Assembly (NCBI RefSeq): GCF_040786285.1
Contig: NZ_JBFMKQ010000002.1
Location: 434,001-498,000, forward strand
Direction: 5' to 3'
Length of the DNA stretch: 64,000 bases
Origin: Aquimarina sp040786285
GTDB lineage: Bacteria; Bacteroidota; Bacteroidia; Flavobacteriales; Flavobacteriaceae
The translations under genes were made by a program, and so were the position numbers. Positions 53,162-61,714 of the stretch are shown here, one piece after another. Within the stretch, counting starts at the first letter, position 1. Each line of letters opens with the position of its first letter. Below the pieces are notes generated by a model, which was not told the DNA's origin, made no database searches, and worked only from the letters and a program-made list of their open reading frames with translations.

Positions 53162-53344
53162 TTATGGATTGACAGGTACGCAAACACATCCTTGAGGCTT
53201 CCATCCTACACATAAGCATAACGTACAATCTAACGAAATAGCTATTGCACAATTCGATCTACTTGCGCTACTTGCTTTTATAGCTTTTTTTTCATTCTGA
53301 TTCAAAGATTTAATATCCTTGATTTCTAAAATTTTCTTCAACAT
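53162..53344 (-). CDS. small Cys-rich peptide with RiPP/bacteriocin-type leader
   Basis: A 60-residue ORF. The first half (MLKKILEIKDIKSLNQNEKK) has the form of the leader of Bacteroidota natural-product precursor peptides (hydrophobic start, then LSKNEQKxI), where a GG cleavage site usually follows; here AIKAS stands in that place. The second half has six cysteines (32, 40, 43, 45, 53, 55), including CTLCLC and CVC, with serine, threonine and proline. No modifying enzyme, peptidase-transporter or immunity gene is beside it. It could be an orphan precursor acted on from elsewhere, or a small secreted Cys-rich protein. Real coding is supported by the leader pattern, not proven. Confidence 0.65.
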   Translation of the reverse strand: MLKKILEIKDIKSLNQNEKKAIKASSASRSNCAIAISLDCTLCLCVGWKPQGCVCVPVNP

Positions 53345-53470
53345 AATAAATGGTTTTAAGATTATACTCTACAATGTAATTATAATTTTTTGATGTCATT
53401 TTCTCTTTCTGTTAAAACTATATTAAGTCTAAGCCAAAATAAGTATGTAAACTTTAAAAGCTAATATGTT

Positions 53471-53501
53471 TCTGTAAACCATAACCAATTACTTATCTTT
53501 G
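53471..53501 (+). promoter_or_regulatory. promoter of the cyclophilin-FKBP gene
   Basis: TCTG at 53471-53474 (one base from TTTG), exactly 19 nt, then TATCTTTG at 53494-53501; 36 nt before the ATG. Confidence 0.65.
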
Positions 53502-53537
53502 CATCTCAAAAATTAAAACGCTTAAAAATACGCTGTT

Positions 53538-54470
53538 ATGCAAGACGGATTATACGCAAAATTTAAAACAACAAAAGGGGATATTCTTATTAATTTAGAA
53601 TACGAAAAGACTCCAGGAACCGTAGGTAACTTTGTAGGCCTTGCCGAAGGAAACATAGAAAATGAAGCTATCCCACAGGGAAAGCCTTATTACAACGGTT
53701 TGAAATTTCATAGAGTAATCGCAGATTTTATGATTCAAGGAGGTGATCCTCAGGGTACTGGTGCCGGAGGCCCAGGATATCAATTTGATGATGAAATACA
53801 TCCAGATCTTACGCATGATGGCCCTGGTGTATTATCTATGGCTAATGCAGGTCCGGGAACAAACGGTAGCCAGTTTTTTATTACACACGTAGAAACATCT
53901 TGGTTAGATGGTAAACATACAGTGTTTGGTAAAGTAATAGAAGGGCAAAATGTAGTTAATGCCGTAGCTCAGGGAGATGCTATTGATGAGGTAGAGATCA
54001 TAAGAGTAGGTGCAGAAGCAGAAAATTTTAACGCTGTAGAAACTTTTAGAAAGTTTAACGGAGCAAAAGCAGAACGTGAAGCAGCTGCTAAGAAAAAAAC
54101 AGAAGCGTTATTAGAAGAGCTAGCTGCGGGATTTGATAAAACAGAGAGTGGATTACGATATAAAGTAATTCAAAAAGGAGATGGTGCTAAAGCAGAAAAA
54201 GGTAAAACGGTTTCTGTACATTACAAAGGGAGTTTAACCGACGGAACCGTTTTTGACTCTTCTTTTAAACGAAATCAACCTATTGATTTCCCATTAGGAA
54301 TGGGACATGTAATCGCAGGATGGGATGAAGGGATAGCACTATTAGAAGTAGGCGATAAGGCTCGTTTTGTAATCCCACCTTATCTGGGATATGGTGAAGC
54401 TGGTGCAGGAGGAGTAATTCCACCTAATGCGACTCTTGTTTTTGATGTAGAATTAGTAGAAGTGAAATAA
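53538..54470 (+). CDS. dual peptidyl-prolyl isomerase: cyclophilin-FKBP fusion
   Basis: A 310-residue fusion of two unrelated prolyl isomerase types. Residues about 5-160 are a cyclophilin (FHRVIADFMIQGGDPQGTG; GVLSMANAGPGTNGSQFFIT; WLDGKHTVFGKV), then an Ala/Lys-rich coiled linker (EREAAAKKKTEALLEELAAG), and residues about 205-310 an FKBP domain (VSVHYKGSLTDGTVFDSSFK; VIAGWDEGIALLEVGDKARF; IPPNATLVFDVELVEV). Such dual immunophilins are known from a few bacteria and protists, among them a Flavobacterium. No signal peptide; cytosolic folding helper. Confidence 0.94.
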   Translation: MQDGLYAKFKTTKGDILINLEYEKTPGTVGNFVGLAEGNIENEAIPQGKPYYNGLKFHRVIADFMIQGGDPQGTGAGGPGYQFDDEIHPDLTHDGPGVLSMANAGPGTNGSQFFITHVETSWLDGKHTVFGKVIEGQNVVNAVAQGDAIDEVEIIRVGAEAENFNAVETFRKFNGAKAEREAAAKKKTEALLEELAAGFDKTESGLRYKVIQKGDGAKAEKGKTVSVHYKGSLTDGTVFDSSFKRNQPIDFPLGMGHVIAGWDEGIALLEVGDKARFVIPPYLGYGEAGAGGVIPPNATLVFDVELVEVK

Positions 54471-54498
54471 TTTTCATTTTTTATTAAAAATATACTTT

Positions 54499-54534
54499 AA
54501 AATGTCCCTGATTACCTCAGGGACATTTTGTTTT
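54499..54534 (+). terminator. terminator after the isomerase gene
   Basis: AAAATGTCCCTGA (54499-54511), loop TTACC, TCAGGGACATTTT (54517-54529), then GTTTT. Confidence 0.9.
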
Positions 54535-54754
54535 AAAACCTATATGTTTAGCGCAATAAGAAAATGTGGTATGCTTTATGATATATTGTAATAGAGGTTT
54601 TGTTAATAAAACCTATTTTTTATCTGATTCAAAATCATTACTTTGGTTGTTCTAAGTGATGATGAAAATGTTAAAATTTTCAATTGATAGTTAGATATAT
54701 GCTTCTTCTTAATTATGTTTATGGGAAAACAGGAAGAAGCTTTAATCAATTAAT

Positions 54755-55552
54755 ATGAAAAAAACACTACTTACAACTTTTTTGATTCTTTATCTGGCAA
54801 ATGTTTCTTTTGGACAAGAAAAAGAAGATCTTCTTATTAATATCAAAGATCAAATGGAGGTCATTGATGGTTATATAGAATTTGATACATTTTTTCTGGA
54901 TCCCGAAGAATTTCTGGATAAAATGCCTGATAATGCAGCAGAGCTTAACGGATACTACGAACATGAACGACTTAAGAAAATTGTTAGAAAAGTAGGAACA
55001 CGTTCTGCAGATGTTCTTACCACATTTTATTTCTGGAATGACCAATTGATTTATGTAGACTATAAACATAAACCATATTTAACAGCAACCAATCCTAATG
55101 GTCAAAAAGTACTTGATTATTCAAGAACATTTACTAAATACGAGTCGAAGCATTACTTTAATAGTGGAGAAGAAATAGAAACTGAGAAAATTGGATCACC
55201 CGTTGCAGGAATTCCTTTAAAAGAAGACTTTTTGTCATATGCAAATAAGATGAAAGGGCTGCTGGATAATAAATTCTACAATAGAGATATATACGATGCA
55301 TTACAGGGGAGATGGCTTTTTATACAAAATACAGACGATTACATCATTTTTGAAGGTACTATACGCTTTAATTTTTACAATGGTAAATTTGCAAATCGTC
55401 TAAAAACCAGGATCGACGATGGTGTTCTAGAATGCTTTTTTCCTATGGATGATCGTATTTATAGATATAAAATAGAAAACGTAGATGAAAACGTACTTAC
55501 GTTGATTGATCTCTTCTCTAAAGAAGAATTTGTGTATGCTAAAGTAGAATAA
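54755..55552 (+). CDS. exported protein of unknown function
   Basis: A 265-residue protein with a signal peptide (MKKTLLTTFLILYLANVSFG, cleaved before QEKED). The remainder has no cysteine and no membrane span and seems beta-rich (ADVLTTFYFWNDQLIYVDYK; LFIQNTDDYIIFEGTIRFNF; DRIYRYKIENVDENVLTLID). I recognise no family. It is 13 nt before the YfiT-like gene and so may share its transcript. A 284-nt gap upstream holds the previous terminator and no clear promoter match. Confidence 0.8.
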   Translation: MKKTLLTTFLILYLANVSFGQEKEDLLINIKDQMEVIDGYIEFDTFFLDPEEFLDKMPDNAAELNGYYEHERLKKIVRKVGTRSADVLTTFYFWNDQLIYVDYKHKPYLTATNPNGQKVLDYSRTFTKYESKHYFNSGEEIETEKIGSPVAGIPLKEDFLSYANKMKGLLDNKFYNRDIYDALQGRWLFIQNTDDYIIFEGTIRFNFYNGKFANRLKTRIDDGVLECFFPMDDRIYRYKIENVDENVLTLIDLFSKEEFVYAKVE

Positions 55553-55565
55553 TGTATTATTAATT

Positions 55566-56090
55566 ATGGATGCTAGAAAATATCCTATTGGAGAATTTAA
55601 ATGCCCTGTAAATATAACCTCAACCCATATAGAACAATGGATATCTGATATAGAGAGCTTGCCTTTAAAAATATCTGACCTCGTTTCTGATTTTACTGAA
55701 AAACAATTAGAAACCCCATATAGAGAAGGTGGTTGGACAGCTAGACAGGTAATTCATCATATTCATGATAGCCATCATAACGGGTATATTCGGTTTAAAT
55801 GGGCAATGACAGAAAATAATCCGACCATCAAGGCATATAATGAAAAATTATGGGCAGAACTTTTCGATACTAAATCAGCACCAATTAATTTGTCAATAGA
55901 CCTTATAAAAGCCTTACATGCTAAATGGGTATACTTTTTAAAAGGATTGTCTGCTGTGGATCTTGAAAAAGAATTTATACATCCAGAGGGTAATATCGCA
56001 ATTTCATTAGCCGAAGATATTGGCATTTATGCATGGCATGGTAATCATCATTTGGCACATTTAAAAATTATTGCAGCGTTAGGGGATTAG
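55566..56090 (+). CDS. YfiT/DinB-family putative metal-dependent hydrolase or bacillithiol transferase
   Basis: A 174-residue four-helix DinB-fold protein of the YfiT group, whose members include bacillithiol S-transferases. The metal histidines are in QVIHHIHDSHHNGY (His64-His70) and WHGNHHLAHL (His158, His161/162, His165). The start (YPIGEFKCPVNITSTHIEQW) is typical. In a Bacteroidota host bacillithiol or a similar thiol would be the cofactor; this is inference. It follows an exported protein after 13 nt and ends with a 4-nt tail-to-tail overlap with a GNAT gene. Confidence 0.88.
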   Translation: MDARKYPIGEFKCPVNITSTHIEQWISDIESLPLKISDLVSDFTEKQLETPYREGGWTARQVIHHIHDSHHNGYIRFKWAMTENNPTIKAYNEKLWAELFDTKSAPINLSIDLIKALHAKWVYFLKGLSAVDLEKEFIHPEGNIAISLAEDIGIYAWHGNHHLAHLKIIAALGD

Positions 56091-56614
56091 ATTTCTATAA
56101 TCATTCGTTGCATTTCTCGATACCCATCTTTTAAACCTGGATAGTCCAAGTCATAAAAAGAGATGGTTCGAAAACCATTTTTTTGATAAAAGGCCAACGC
56201 AGGACTCGTGGTCATTACGTCTAACCACAGTACCTTTTTATTCAAGGATGTGGCATAGTTTATTGTAAATTCCAAACCTTTTTTACCAATACCTAGACCA
56301 GTAGAGTTTTTTAATAAATAGATTTTTTCTAATTGAATAGCTTCAGCGTCACCGAAATTAGACACTTTTTCATTTTTTCTAATCTTCAACAATCCTAAAT
56401 TGGTATCTTTTTTTTGAATTAAGAAATACACAATGTTTTCAACTTTAAAATCCTCCTCAAAAGCCTTTAGGTTGAAACTTAGATTTATATAATAACTGGG
56501 ATCGTCATTTTTCCAGATATGAGTATAATGTTCGGGATAAAACTGCTGACTAATATGTACCAGGCTTTCAATATCACTTTCTGAACATTTCTTGAAGATG
56601 ATTTCTGAATGCAT
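56087..56614 (-). CDS. GNAT family N-acetyltransferase
   Basis: A 175-residue acetyltransferase. Motif A is IQLEKIYLLKNSTGLGIGKK (GxGxGxK-like GLGIGKK), followed by LEFTINYATSLNKKVLWLDV and the motif-B tail ALAFYQKNGFRTISFYDLDY. It resembles RimI/PaiA-like enzymes. The substrate is unknown. It lies 3 nt after the thioredoxin-like gene on the minus strand, so the two form a pair. Confidence 0.9.
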   Translation of the reverse strand: MHSEIIFKKCSESDIESLVHISQQFYPEHYTHIWKNDDPSYYINLSFNLKAFEEDFKVENIVYFLIQKKDTNLGLLKIRKNEKVSNFGDAEAIQLEKIYLLKNSTGLGIGKKGLEFTINYATSLNKKVLWLDVMTTSPALAFYQKNGFRTISFYDLDYPGLKDGYREMQRMIIEI

Positions 56615-56617
56615 ACT

Positions 56618-57175
56618 CTATTCTTTCCATTTTATATTACAACCAATACTAGGTTTTTGATTTTCAGAAACTTGTGCGTTACGTAATACTGCATCTAATG
56701 CTTGTCGAAGATCACGCCCATTTACAGGTATTCCGTTACCAGGCCTGGAGTCATCAAGTTGACCTCGGTAGATAAGTTTTGATTCTGCATCAAATAAATA
56801 AAAATCTGGCGTACAAGCGGCATCATAGGCCTTTGCCACTTCTTGAGTGGCATCAAATAGATAAGGGAAAGTATAGTTGTTTTTTTGTGCTGTTTTCCAC
56901 ATATGCTCAGGGGCATCTTGAGGATATTTTTCGATATCATTGCTACTAATGGCAACAAAACCAAACCCTTGTGTTCGATAATCATTTGCTACCCGTACAA
57001 CCTCTTCATTTACATGAATCACAAACGGACAGTGATTACAGATAAACATTACTACAGTTCCTTTTTCGCCACGAACATCTTTTAGTGTTACTGGGTTATT
57101 AGTAATTGCATCTACCAGTTTAAAATCTGATGCTAGAGTCCCGATAGGTAGCATATTTGATGGAGTACGTGCCAT
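56618..57175 (-). CDS. thioredoxin-like / AhpC-TSA family protein
   Basis: 185 residues from the ATG at 57175 (the codon at 57184 is TTG). The fold is that of thioredoxin-like peroxiredoxin/TlpA proteins: ASDFKLVDAITNNPVTLKDV, the redox site FICNHCPFV (CNHC), then YRTQGFGFVAISSNDIEKYP, CTPDFYLFDAESKLIYRGQL. The CxxC site shows disulfide oxidoreductase, not peroxidase, activity. No signal peptide. Substrate unknown; shares a transcript with the GNAT gene. Confidence 0.92.
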   Translation of the reverse strand: MARTPSNMLPIGTLASDFKLVDAITNNPVTLKDVRGEKGTVVMFICNHCPFVIHVNEEVVRVANDYRTQGFGFVAISSNDIEKYPQDAPEHMWKTAQKNNYTFPYLFDATQEVAKAYDAACTPDFYLFDAESKLIYRGQLDDSRPGNGIPVNGRDLRQALDAVLRNAQVSENQKPSIGCNIKWKE

Positions 57176-57265
57176 ATTTTTCAATTTATTAAAGGTTCCA
57201 AATTACAATTTTCTATATAATAAGTCTAAAAAATTAGTACCTTCGTTACAACTAAATTTAACTTT

Positions 57266-57730
57266 ATGAAATCTTTAGATACTTGGTTTAAAGAATATGC
57301 TGTAAGCCATCAAAATAAGACTAATATTGCAATTCATTTTATCTGCGTTCCCGCTATATTCTTTTCTATAGTTGGGTTAATAATGAGTATTCCTAGTGGT
57401 TTTTTAGCATCAATTATCCCTGGTAACAATCCATTTATTGAAAACTGGGCTTTTGTAGTGTCATTACTTATCTTACTCTTTTATATCAGACTATCTGTAA
57501 AAATGGCCTTGCAAATTCTGATTTTTATAGCTTTTTGTATTATAGCAAATCATTATATAGGTCAATATGCACCTTTATGGTTGGTTTCTTTAATCATCTT
57601 TGTAGTTGCATGGATTGGACAGTTTTATGGGCATCATTTAGAAGGAAAAAAGCCATCAGCTGCAGAGGATATACAGTTTTTACTGATCGGTCCAGCATGG
57701 GTAATTCAAAAAATGTTCGGAAAGAAGTAG
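57266..57730 (+). CDS. Mpo1-like (DUF962) membrane protein
   Basis: A 154-residue Mpo1-like protein, the second in this window. The start SLDTWFKEYAVSHQNKTNIA and IHFICVPAIFFSIVG have the conserved histidines (His15, His24); the last block AWIGQFYGHHLEGKKPSAAE and DIQFLLIGPAWV gives the other histidines and is closer to yeast Mpo1 than the copy at 825. Four membrane spans. In yeast the enzyme oxidises 2-hydroxy fatty acids made from phytosphingosine. Its stop is 1 nt before the MEST-like gene. Confidence 0.9.
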   Translation: MKSLDTWFKEYAVSHQNKTNIAIHFICVPAIFFSIVGLIMSIPSGFLASIIPGNNPFIENWAFVVSLLILLFYIRLSVKMALQILIFIAFCIIANHYIGQYAPLWLVSLIIFVVAWIGQFYGHHLEGKKPSAAEDIQFLLIGPAWVIQKMFGKK

Positions 57731-57731
57731 T

Positions 57732-58601
57732 ATGACTTTAAAAGACTGGAAAAATTCGGGTTCTTATTTTAAATATAAAGATAGCTATCAAATATTTTAT
57801 AAGAAATCGGGTAAGGGAGAGCCTTTGCTCCTTGTACATGGTTTTCCAACATCATCTTGGGATTGGGAAAAAATTTGGGATTCTCTTGTAGATAAATATG
57901 AGGTATATACATTAGATATGTTGGGGTATGGTTTTTCTTCAAAACCAATGGATTTTAAATATACGATTTCTGCACAAGTTGATTTGTGGGAAACTTTTCT
58001 TGAAGAAAATAACCTCTCTTCTTTCCATATTCTGGCTCATGACTTTGGTGATACTGTTGTACAAGAAATGTTGGCCCGATTTAAAGAAAATCCAGAATAT
58101 AAATTTGATATTAAATCGGTTTGTTTCTTAAATGGTGGAATGTTTCCTGAAACTAATTTCCCGACTATTACGCAGAAGCTTTTATTAACCCCTCTTGGCG
58201 CTATTCTAAAGCATTTTATGGGTAGAAATACACTAGCTAAGAATTTTAAAAAGATCTTTGGGAAAGACACACAGCCTAGCGAGAAAGAGGTAAATGATTT
58301 TTGGGAAGTAGTAGACTATAACGATGGTAAAAATGTCATTCCGAAACTTATAAAATACCTAACAGAAAGAGATACCTATAAAATTAGATGGCGAGAGGCT
58401 ATACAATATACAGATATTCCAAAACGATTAATCGATGGGGGAGTAGATCCAATCTCGGGCAAACATATGGCAGAATTTTATAAAGAAATCGTACCTAATG
58501 CAGATGTCGTAATTTTAGAAGACATAGGGCACTATCCCCAAGTTGAAGCTCCGGATGAAGTATTAGAGCATTATTATGATTTTAGAAACAAACTGTCATA
58601 A
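57732..58601 (+). CDS. MEST-like alpha/beta hydrolase (haloalkane dehalogenase/epoxide hydrolase type)
   Basis: A 289-residue alpha/beta hydrolase with an aspartate nucleophile, as in epoxide hydrolases and haloalkane dehalogenases: LAHDFGDTVVQEML (Asp104). The acid would be Asp239 and the base His267 (EDIGHYPQVEAP). The block IKSVCFLNGGMFPET after the nucleophile is close to mammalian MEST (also HDYGD, GGIFPET). The oxyanion block is HGFPTSSWDW. The role is not known. It follows the Mpo1-like gene after 1 nt, so the pair is co-transcribed. Confidence 0.9.
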   Translation: MTLKDWKNSGSYFKYKDSYQIFYKKSGKGEPLLLVHGFPTSSWDWEKIWDSLVDKYEVYTLDMLGYGFSSKPMDFKYTISAQVDLWETFLEENNLSSFHILAHDFGDTVVQEMLARFKENPEYKFDIKSVCFLNGGMFPETNFPTITQKLLLTPLGAILKHFMGRNTLAKNFKKIFGKDTQPSEKEVNDFWEVVDYNDGKNVIPKLIKYLTERDTYKIRWREAIQYTDIPKRLIDGGVDPISGKHMAEFYKEIVPNADVVILEDIGHYPQVEAPDEVLEHYYDFRNKLS

Positions 58602-58632
58602 TATCATTTAATTTTAGCAACCTCCTCACAGA

Positions 58633-61146
58633 TTACATTTCTTCGCTAAAGAATATGGCATTCATTAATAGTTTATTGGTACCATACCAGAAGGCTCTAA
58701 AATTAGTATTATCCGTAAATAAAATTACGTTACCTTTTCCTAGGTCGTTATGCCTAAAGGGAACAGTTCCTGATAACGAATCTAAGTTTTTTTGACTTAT
58801 ATAGCCGCTCAATAATGGGTTTTTGGTATACTTAATAGGGTTGTTGTAGCTTTGTTTGTCGGGTTTTACAAATAATGTAGTATTTCTAAACAAAGCAATC
58901 TTATCCTGCTTATACCCAAAATTAATTGGATGAGAACGATCGATTTTTGCTTCGAAAATAGCTCCGCCAATAACCTGGGCACCCGAAAAATCTCGTTTTT
59001 GTTCGAAAGATATAGTTTTAGCATCATTCTCAGGTTTCGCAAAATCAATTTTCATAAGTTCATGATTAGCAAAGAACTGTGCTGCATTTCTATACCCTAT
59101 TAATGTTCCTCCATTGCTAATCCAAGTTTTAATCTTTTCTGCTTTTTCTTTATCAAAACTTTGTCTCCAGCTATTTGGTAAAATAATATGGGAATATCTT
59201 GATAAATCTGTTCTAGAGAAATTTCCTGTTTTTAATTTTGTAATAGGAATATCGTATCGTTGATCCATTAGATGCCATACTTCACCTGCATCGTATGGTG
59301 TGATACCAGCACCAGTAAATAAGCCTATCTTGGGTAGTTTAAGAGTTCTAAATTGACTACTGCCTAAATCAATTCCTTCTGTAAGTCCTGTAGATACTCC
59401 GGTAATATCAATATGATTATCAGTAGCAACTTTTTGAAGTAAAGCATAAAGTTCCTGAGCGTTTAATTTTTGATTCTGTATAGGTATTAGGATAGTACCA
59501 TAATCATACCTCTTGTTTTCTAATGAAAATGGTTTCATGCCTACTTTTGCTCTAATGCCTTTTGCTAATAGTTGATATAAAGCTCTAGGGCTATAGTATT
59601 CGTGCCACTGCATTACATAGGCATAATTACTCTGGTTTACAGCATTAGCATTTCGGTGTTTTAAATCAGAGACTTCTTTACCTACATTAGCAATTGAAAT
59701 CCTGTCTGCATACTCAAGATTAAAAGCCAAAGGGAATGTCCAGGCAGAAATATCATAAAAAAGACTATCCTGAAATGAAGTTCTCTTCTCGAAAATGGCT
59801 TTTAAAAGTCGATTCTGACGTTGATTTTTAGGTACAATATAGCTATATCCTTTTCTAAAGGTTTTATTTCCTGAAGTTATATCTTGTTTAGGTTCATACA
59901 ACTTAATTTGATGTCTTTTAAGGATTTCGGCTAGATGATATACTGAGGCCGCATCTTGTGAGTTTCCAAAAATATAGGCATCCTTTGCAGGTTCTTTTCT
60001 GGCATTATTATAAAAACCTTTTTGGTATTGCAGCAATTCTTTTCGCATTGACTTGGCGGCTTCTAGTGTAGACAAAGCTGCGGTAAACTGATTTCTAATA
60101 GTGTATGGAAAAGTAAGTATCCCATTTGCTGTTTGTTGTGCATGTCCGCGAGAACTTGCTTGTTCAAACAAGATTCCAATCCCTCCATTGATATCAGGAA
60201 AGGTAGATCCTTTACCGTAATAAAAATCATCAAAATTTTCTTCGGTATAATACAAAGAACCTATTTTGTCAAGTGCGTTAGCATGATAATTGGCTATCTT
60301 CTTGGTTAATTCCTGATTAAGTTTAGGGGTAAGAGGGTGTGTTCTGGATTGTATACCCGGTTGGAAAAAGAAAGTGCTATTTGATCCCATTTCATGGTGA
60401 TCGGTAAGGATGTTCGGATACCACTGGTGAAAGGTTTTAATTCGCGCTTTTGATTCGGGTAATTGCACGGGTAACCAATCGCGATTCATATCAAACCAAT
60501 AATGATTGGTTCTTCCTCCTGGCCATACTTCACTATATTCTCGATCTTGGGGATCAGTACTCAGGTTTTTACTTTTATTAGTATTTGCCCAATAGGCAAA
60601 ACGTTGTAAGCCATCTGGGTTCAAAGAAGGGTCTAATAAAATAATAGTATTGTTTAAAAGTTCTTCTATTTCGGGTCCCTGGGCGGCAGCGAGATGATAT
60701 GCAGCAATCAAAGCCGCATTAGAGCCACTGGGTTCGTTACCATGAATAGAAAATCCTTGATACACGATAACAGGTTGGGTTTCTATTTGTACTGTTTCAG
60801 AGCCCGATTCTGTAAGCCGAAGATGTTCTTCTTGTATGTTTTTTAGGTTTTGATGATTTTTTTCTGAAGTGATTGTCAATAATAAAATGGGGCGATCTTC
60901 AAAAGTATTTCCTCTGTTTTCTAGTGTTATTCTTGGTGAAACTTCGGCAAGTGTTTTTACGTAATTAACTAATTTATCATGACTAACATGCCATTTCCCA
61001 GGGACAAATCCCAAAATACTTTGAGGAGTGGGTATTTCTGGATTATAGGTTGTGTTTTTTGGAAGATAATATTCTAAAGCAAGATCATTTTGAGCAGAGG
61101 AGACAAGAGTGGTTAATGCTAAAAAAACAGTAAAGATGTATTTCAT
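58633..61146 (-). CDS. M14 family zinc carboxypeptidase, exported
   Basis: An 837-residue exported peptidase of family M14. Signal peptide MKYIFTVFLALTTLVSSAQ. The zinc site is FSIHGNEPSGSNA (His, Glu), with the third ligand in ILTDHHEMGSNSTFF and the catalytic glutamate in GILFEQASSRGHA. The second half (from about residue 580) is a Rossmann-like domain (IGLFTGAGITPYDAGEVWHL; WISNGGTLIGYRNAAQFFAN) as in GATase-1-like folds. Such large M14 proteins in Bacteroidota digest peptides or peptidoglycan stems in the periplasm. Single gene, convergent with the MEST-like gene. Confidence 0.93.
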   Translation of the reverse strand: MKYIFTVFLALTTLVSSAQNDLALEYYLPKNTTYNPEIPTPQSILGFVPGKWHVSHDKLVNYVKTLAEVSPRITLENRGNTFEDRPILLLTITSEKNHQNLKNIQEEHLRLTESGSETVQIETQPVIVYQGFSIHGNEPSGSNAALIAAYHLAAAQGPEIEELLNNTIILLDPSLNPDGLQRFAYWANTNKSKNLSTDPQDREYSEVWPGGRTNHYWFDMNRDWLPVQLPESKARIKTFHQWYPNILTDHHEMGSNSTFFFQPGIQSRTHPLTPKLNQELTKKIANYHANALDKIGSLYYTEENFDDFYYGKGSTFPDINGGIGILFEQASSRGHAQQTANGILTFPYTIRNQFTAALSTLEAAKSMRKELLQYQKGFYNNARKEPAKDAYIFGNSQDAASVYHLAEILKRHQIKLYEPKQDITSGNKTFRKGYSYIVPKNQRQNRLLKAIFEKRTSFQDSLFYDISAWTFPLAFNLEYADRISIANVGKEVSDLKHRNANAVNQSNYAYVMQWHEYYSPRALYQLLAKGIRAKVGMKPFSLENKRYDYGTILIPIQNQKLNAQELYALLQKVATDNHIDITGVSTGLTEGIDLGSSQFRTLKLPKIGLFTGAGITPYDAGEVWHLMDQRYDIPITKLKTGNFSRTDLSRYSHIILPNSWRQSFDKEKAEKIKTWISNGGTLIGYRNAAQFFANHELMKIDFAKPENDAKTISFEQKRDFSGAQVIGGAIFEAKIDRSHPINFGYKQDKIALFRNTTLFVKPDKQSYNNPIKYTKNPLLSGYISQKNLDSLSGTVPFRHNDLGKGNVILFTDNTNFRAFWYGTNKLLMNAIFFSEEM

Positions 61147-61186
61147 TGAATTGTTGAGTTATTCTTTCGATTTGTGAATATAAAAA

Positions 61187-61213
61187 AAACCGCTTCAGAC
61201 AATGAAGCGGTTT
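61187..61213 (-). terminator. terminator after the PUR gene
   Basis: AAACCGCTTCA (61187-61197), loop GACAA, TGAAGCGGTTT (61203-61213); on the minus strand the stem is followed by an eight-T run. The stem is the same as that behind htpG. Confidence 0.88.
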
Positions 61214-61249
61214 GCATAACTTTAACTTTAATAAGTCTTTTGTTACTTT

Positions 61250-61636
61250 CTATATATCATCAAAGCTTACATCTGTAAAGCTTTCTGTAGAAGCAGATAT
61301 TTCTTCGGTTTTTTCTTCAGTAGAATTGTCATACGACTTTTGATAGTCTTTTTGATGTCTCTCACTGATTACTTCTTCACCTTTTTCTTCAACAATGTAA
61401 TTCGTCATCTCATTTAAGATTTCTGTAAAGCCAACAAAATCCTCTTTGTAAAGATAAATCTTGTGTTTCTTGTAATGAAACGATCCATCGTCATTAGTGA
61501 ATTTTTTACTTTCTGTTATTGTCAAATAGTAATCTCCAGCTTTGGTAGCCCTCACATCAAAGAAATATGTTCTTCTTCCTGCGCGTAAAACTTTTGAGAA
61601 AATTTCTTCTTTCTCCATCATTTCATTATCACTCAT
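61250..61636 (-). CDS. PUR-alpha family DNA/RNA-binding protein (DUF3276)
   Basis: A 128-residue protein with one PUR repeat (EEIFSKVLRAGRRTYFFDVR then ATKAGDYYLTITESKKF and HKIYLYKEDFVGFTEILNEM), known in Bacteroidota and Spirochaetes as single-stranded nucleic acid binders resembling animal Pur-alpha. The C-terminal 45 residues are acidic and serine/threonine-rich and seem disordered. The gene stands alone between the ABC exporter and its own terminator. Confidence 0.93.
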   Translation of the reverse strand: MSDNEMMEKEEIFSKVLRAGRRTYFFDVRATKAGDYYLTITESKKFTNDDGSFHYKKHKIYLYKEDFVGFTEILNEMTNYIVEEKGEEVISERHQKDYQKSYDNSTEEKTEEISASTESFTDVSFDDI

Positions 61637-61714
61637 AATCCTTATTTCTTAAATTAATTAATATGCTATGATGGGTTAAAAATCCAAAAAAAATGTTAAT
61701 CGGACAAAAAAAAC

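Noticed and set aside
57176..57184. TTG start at 57184 for the thioredoxin-like gene
   Set aside because: An ATG three codons later (57175) begins the natural start MARTPSN.
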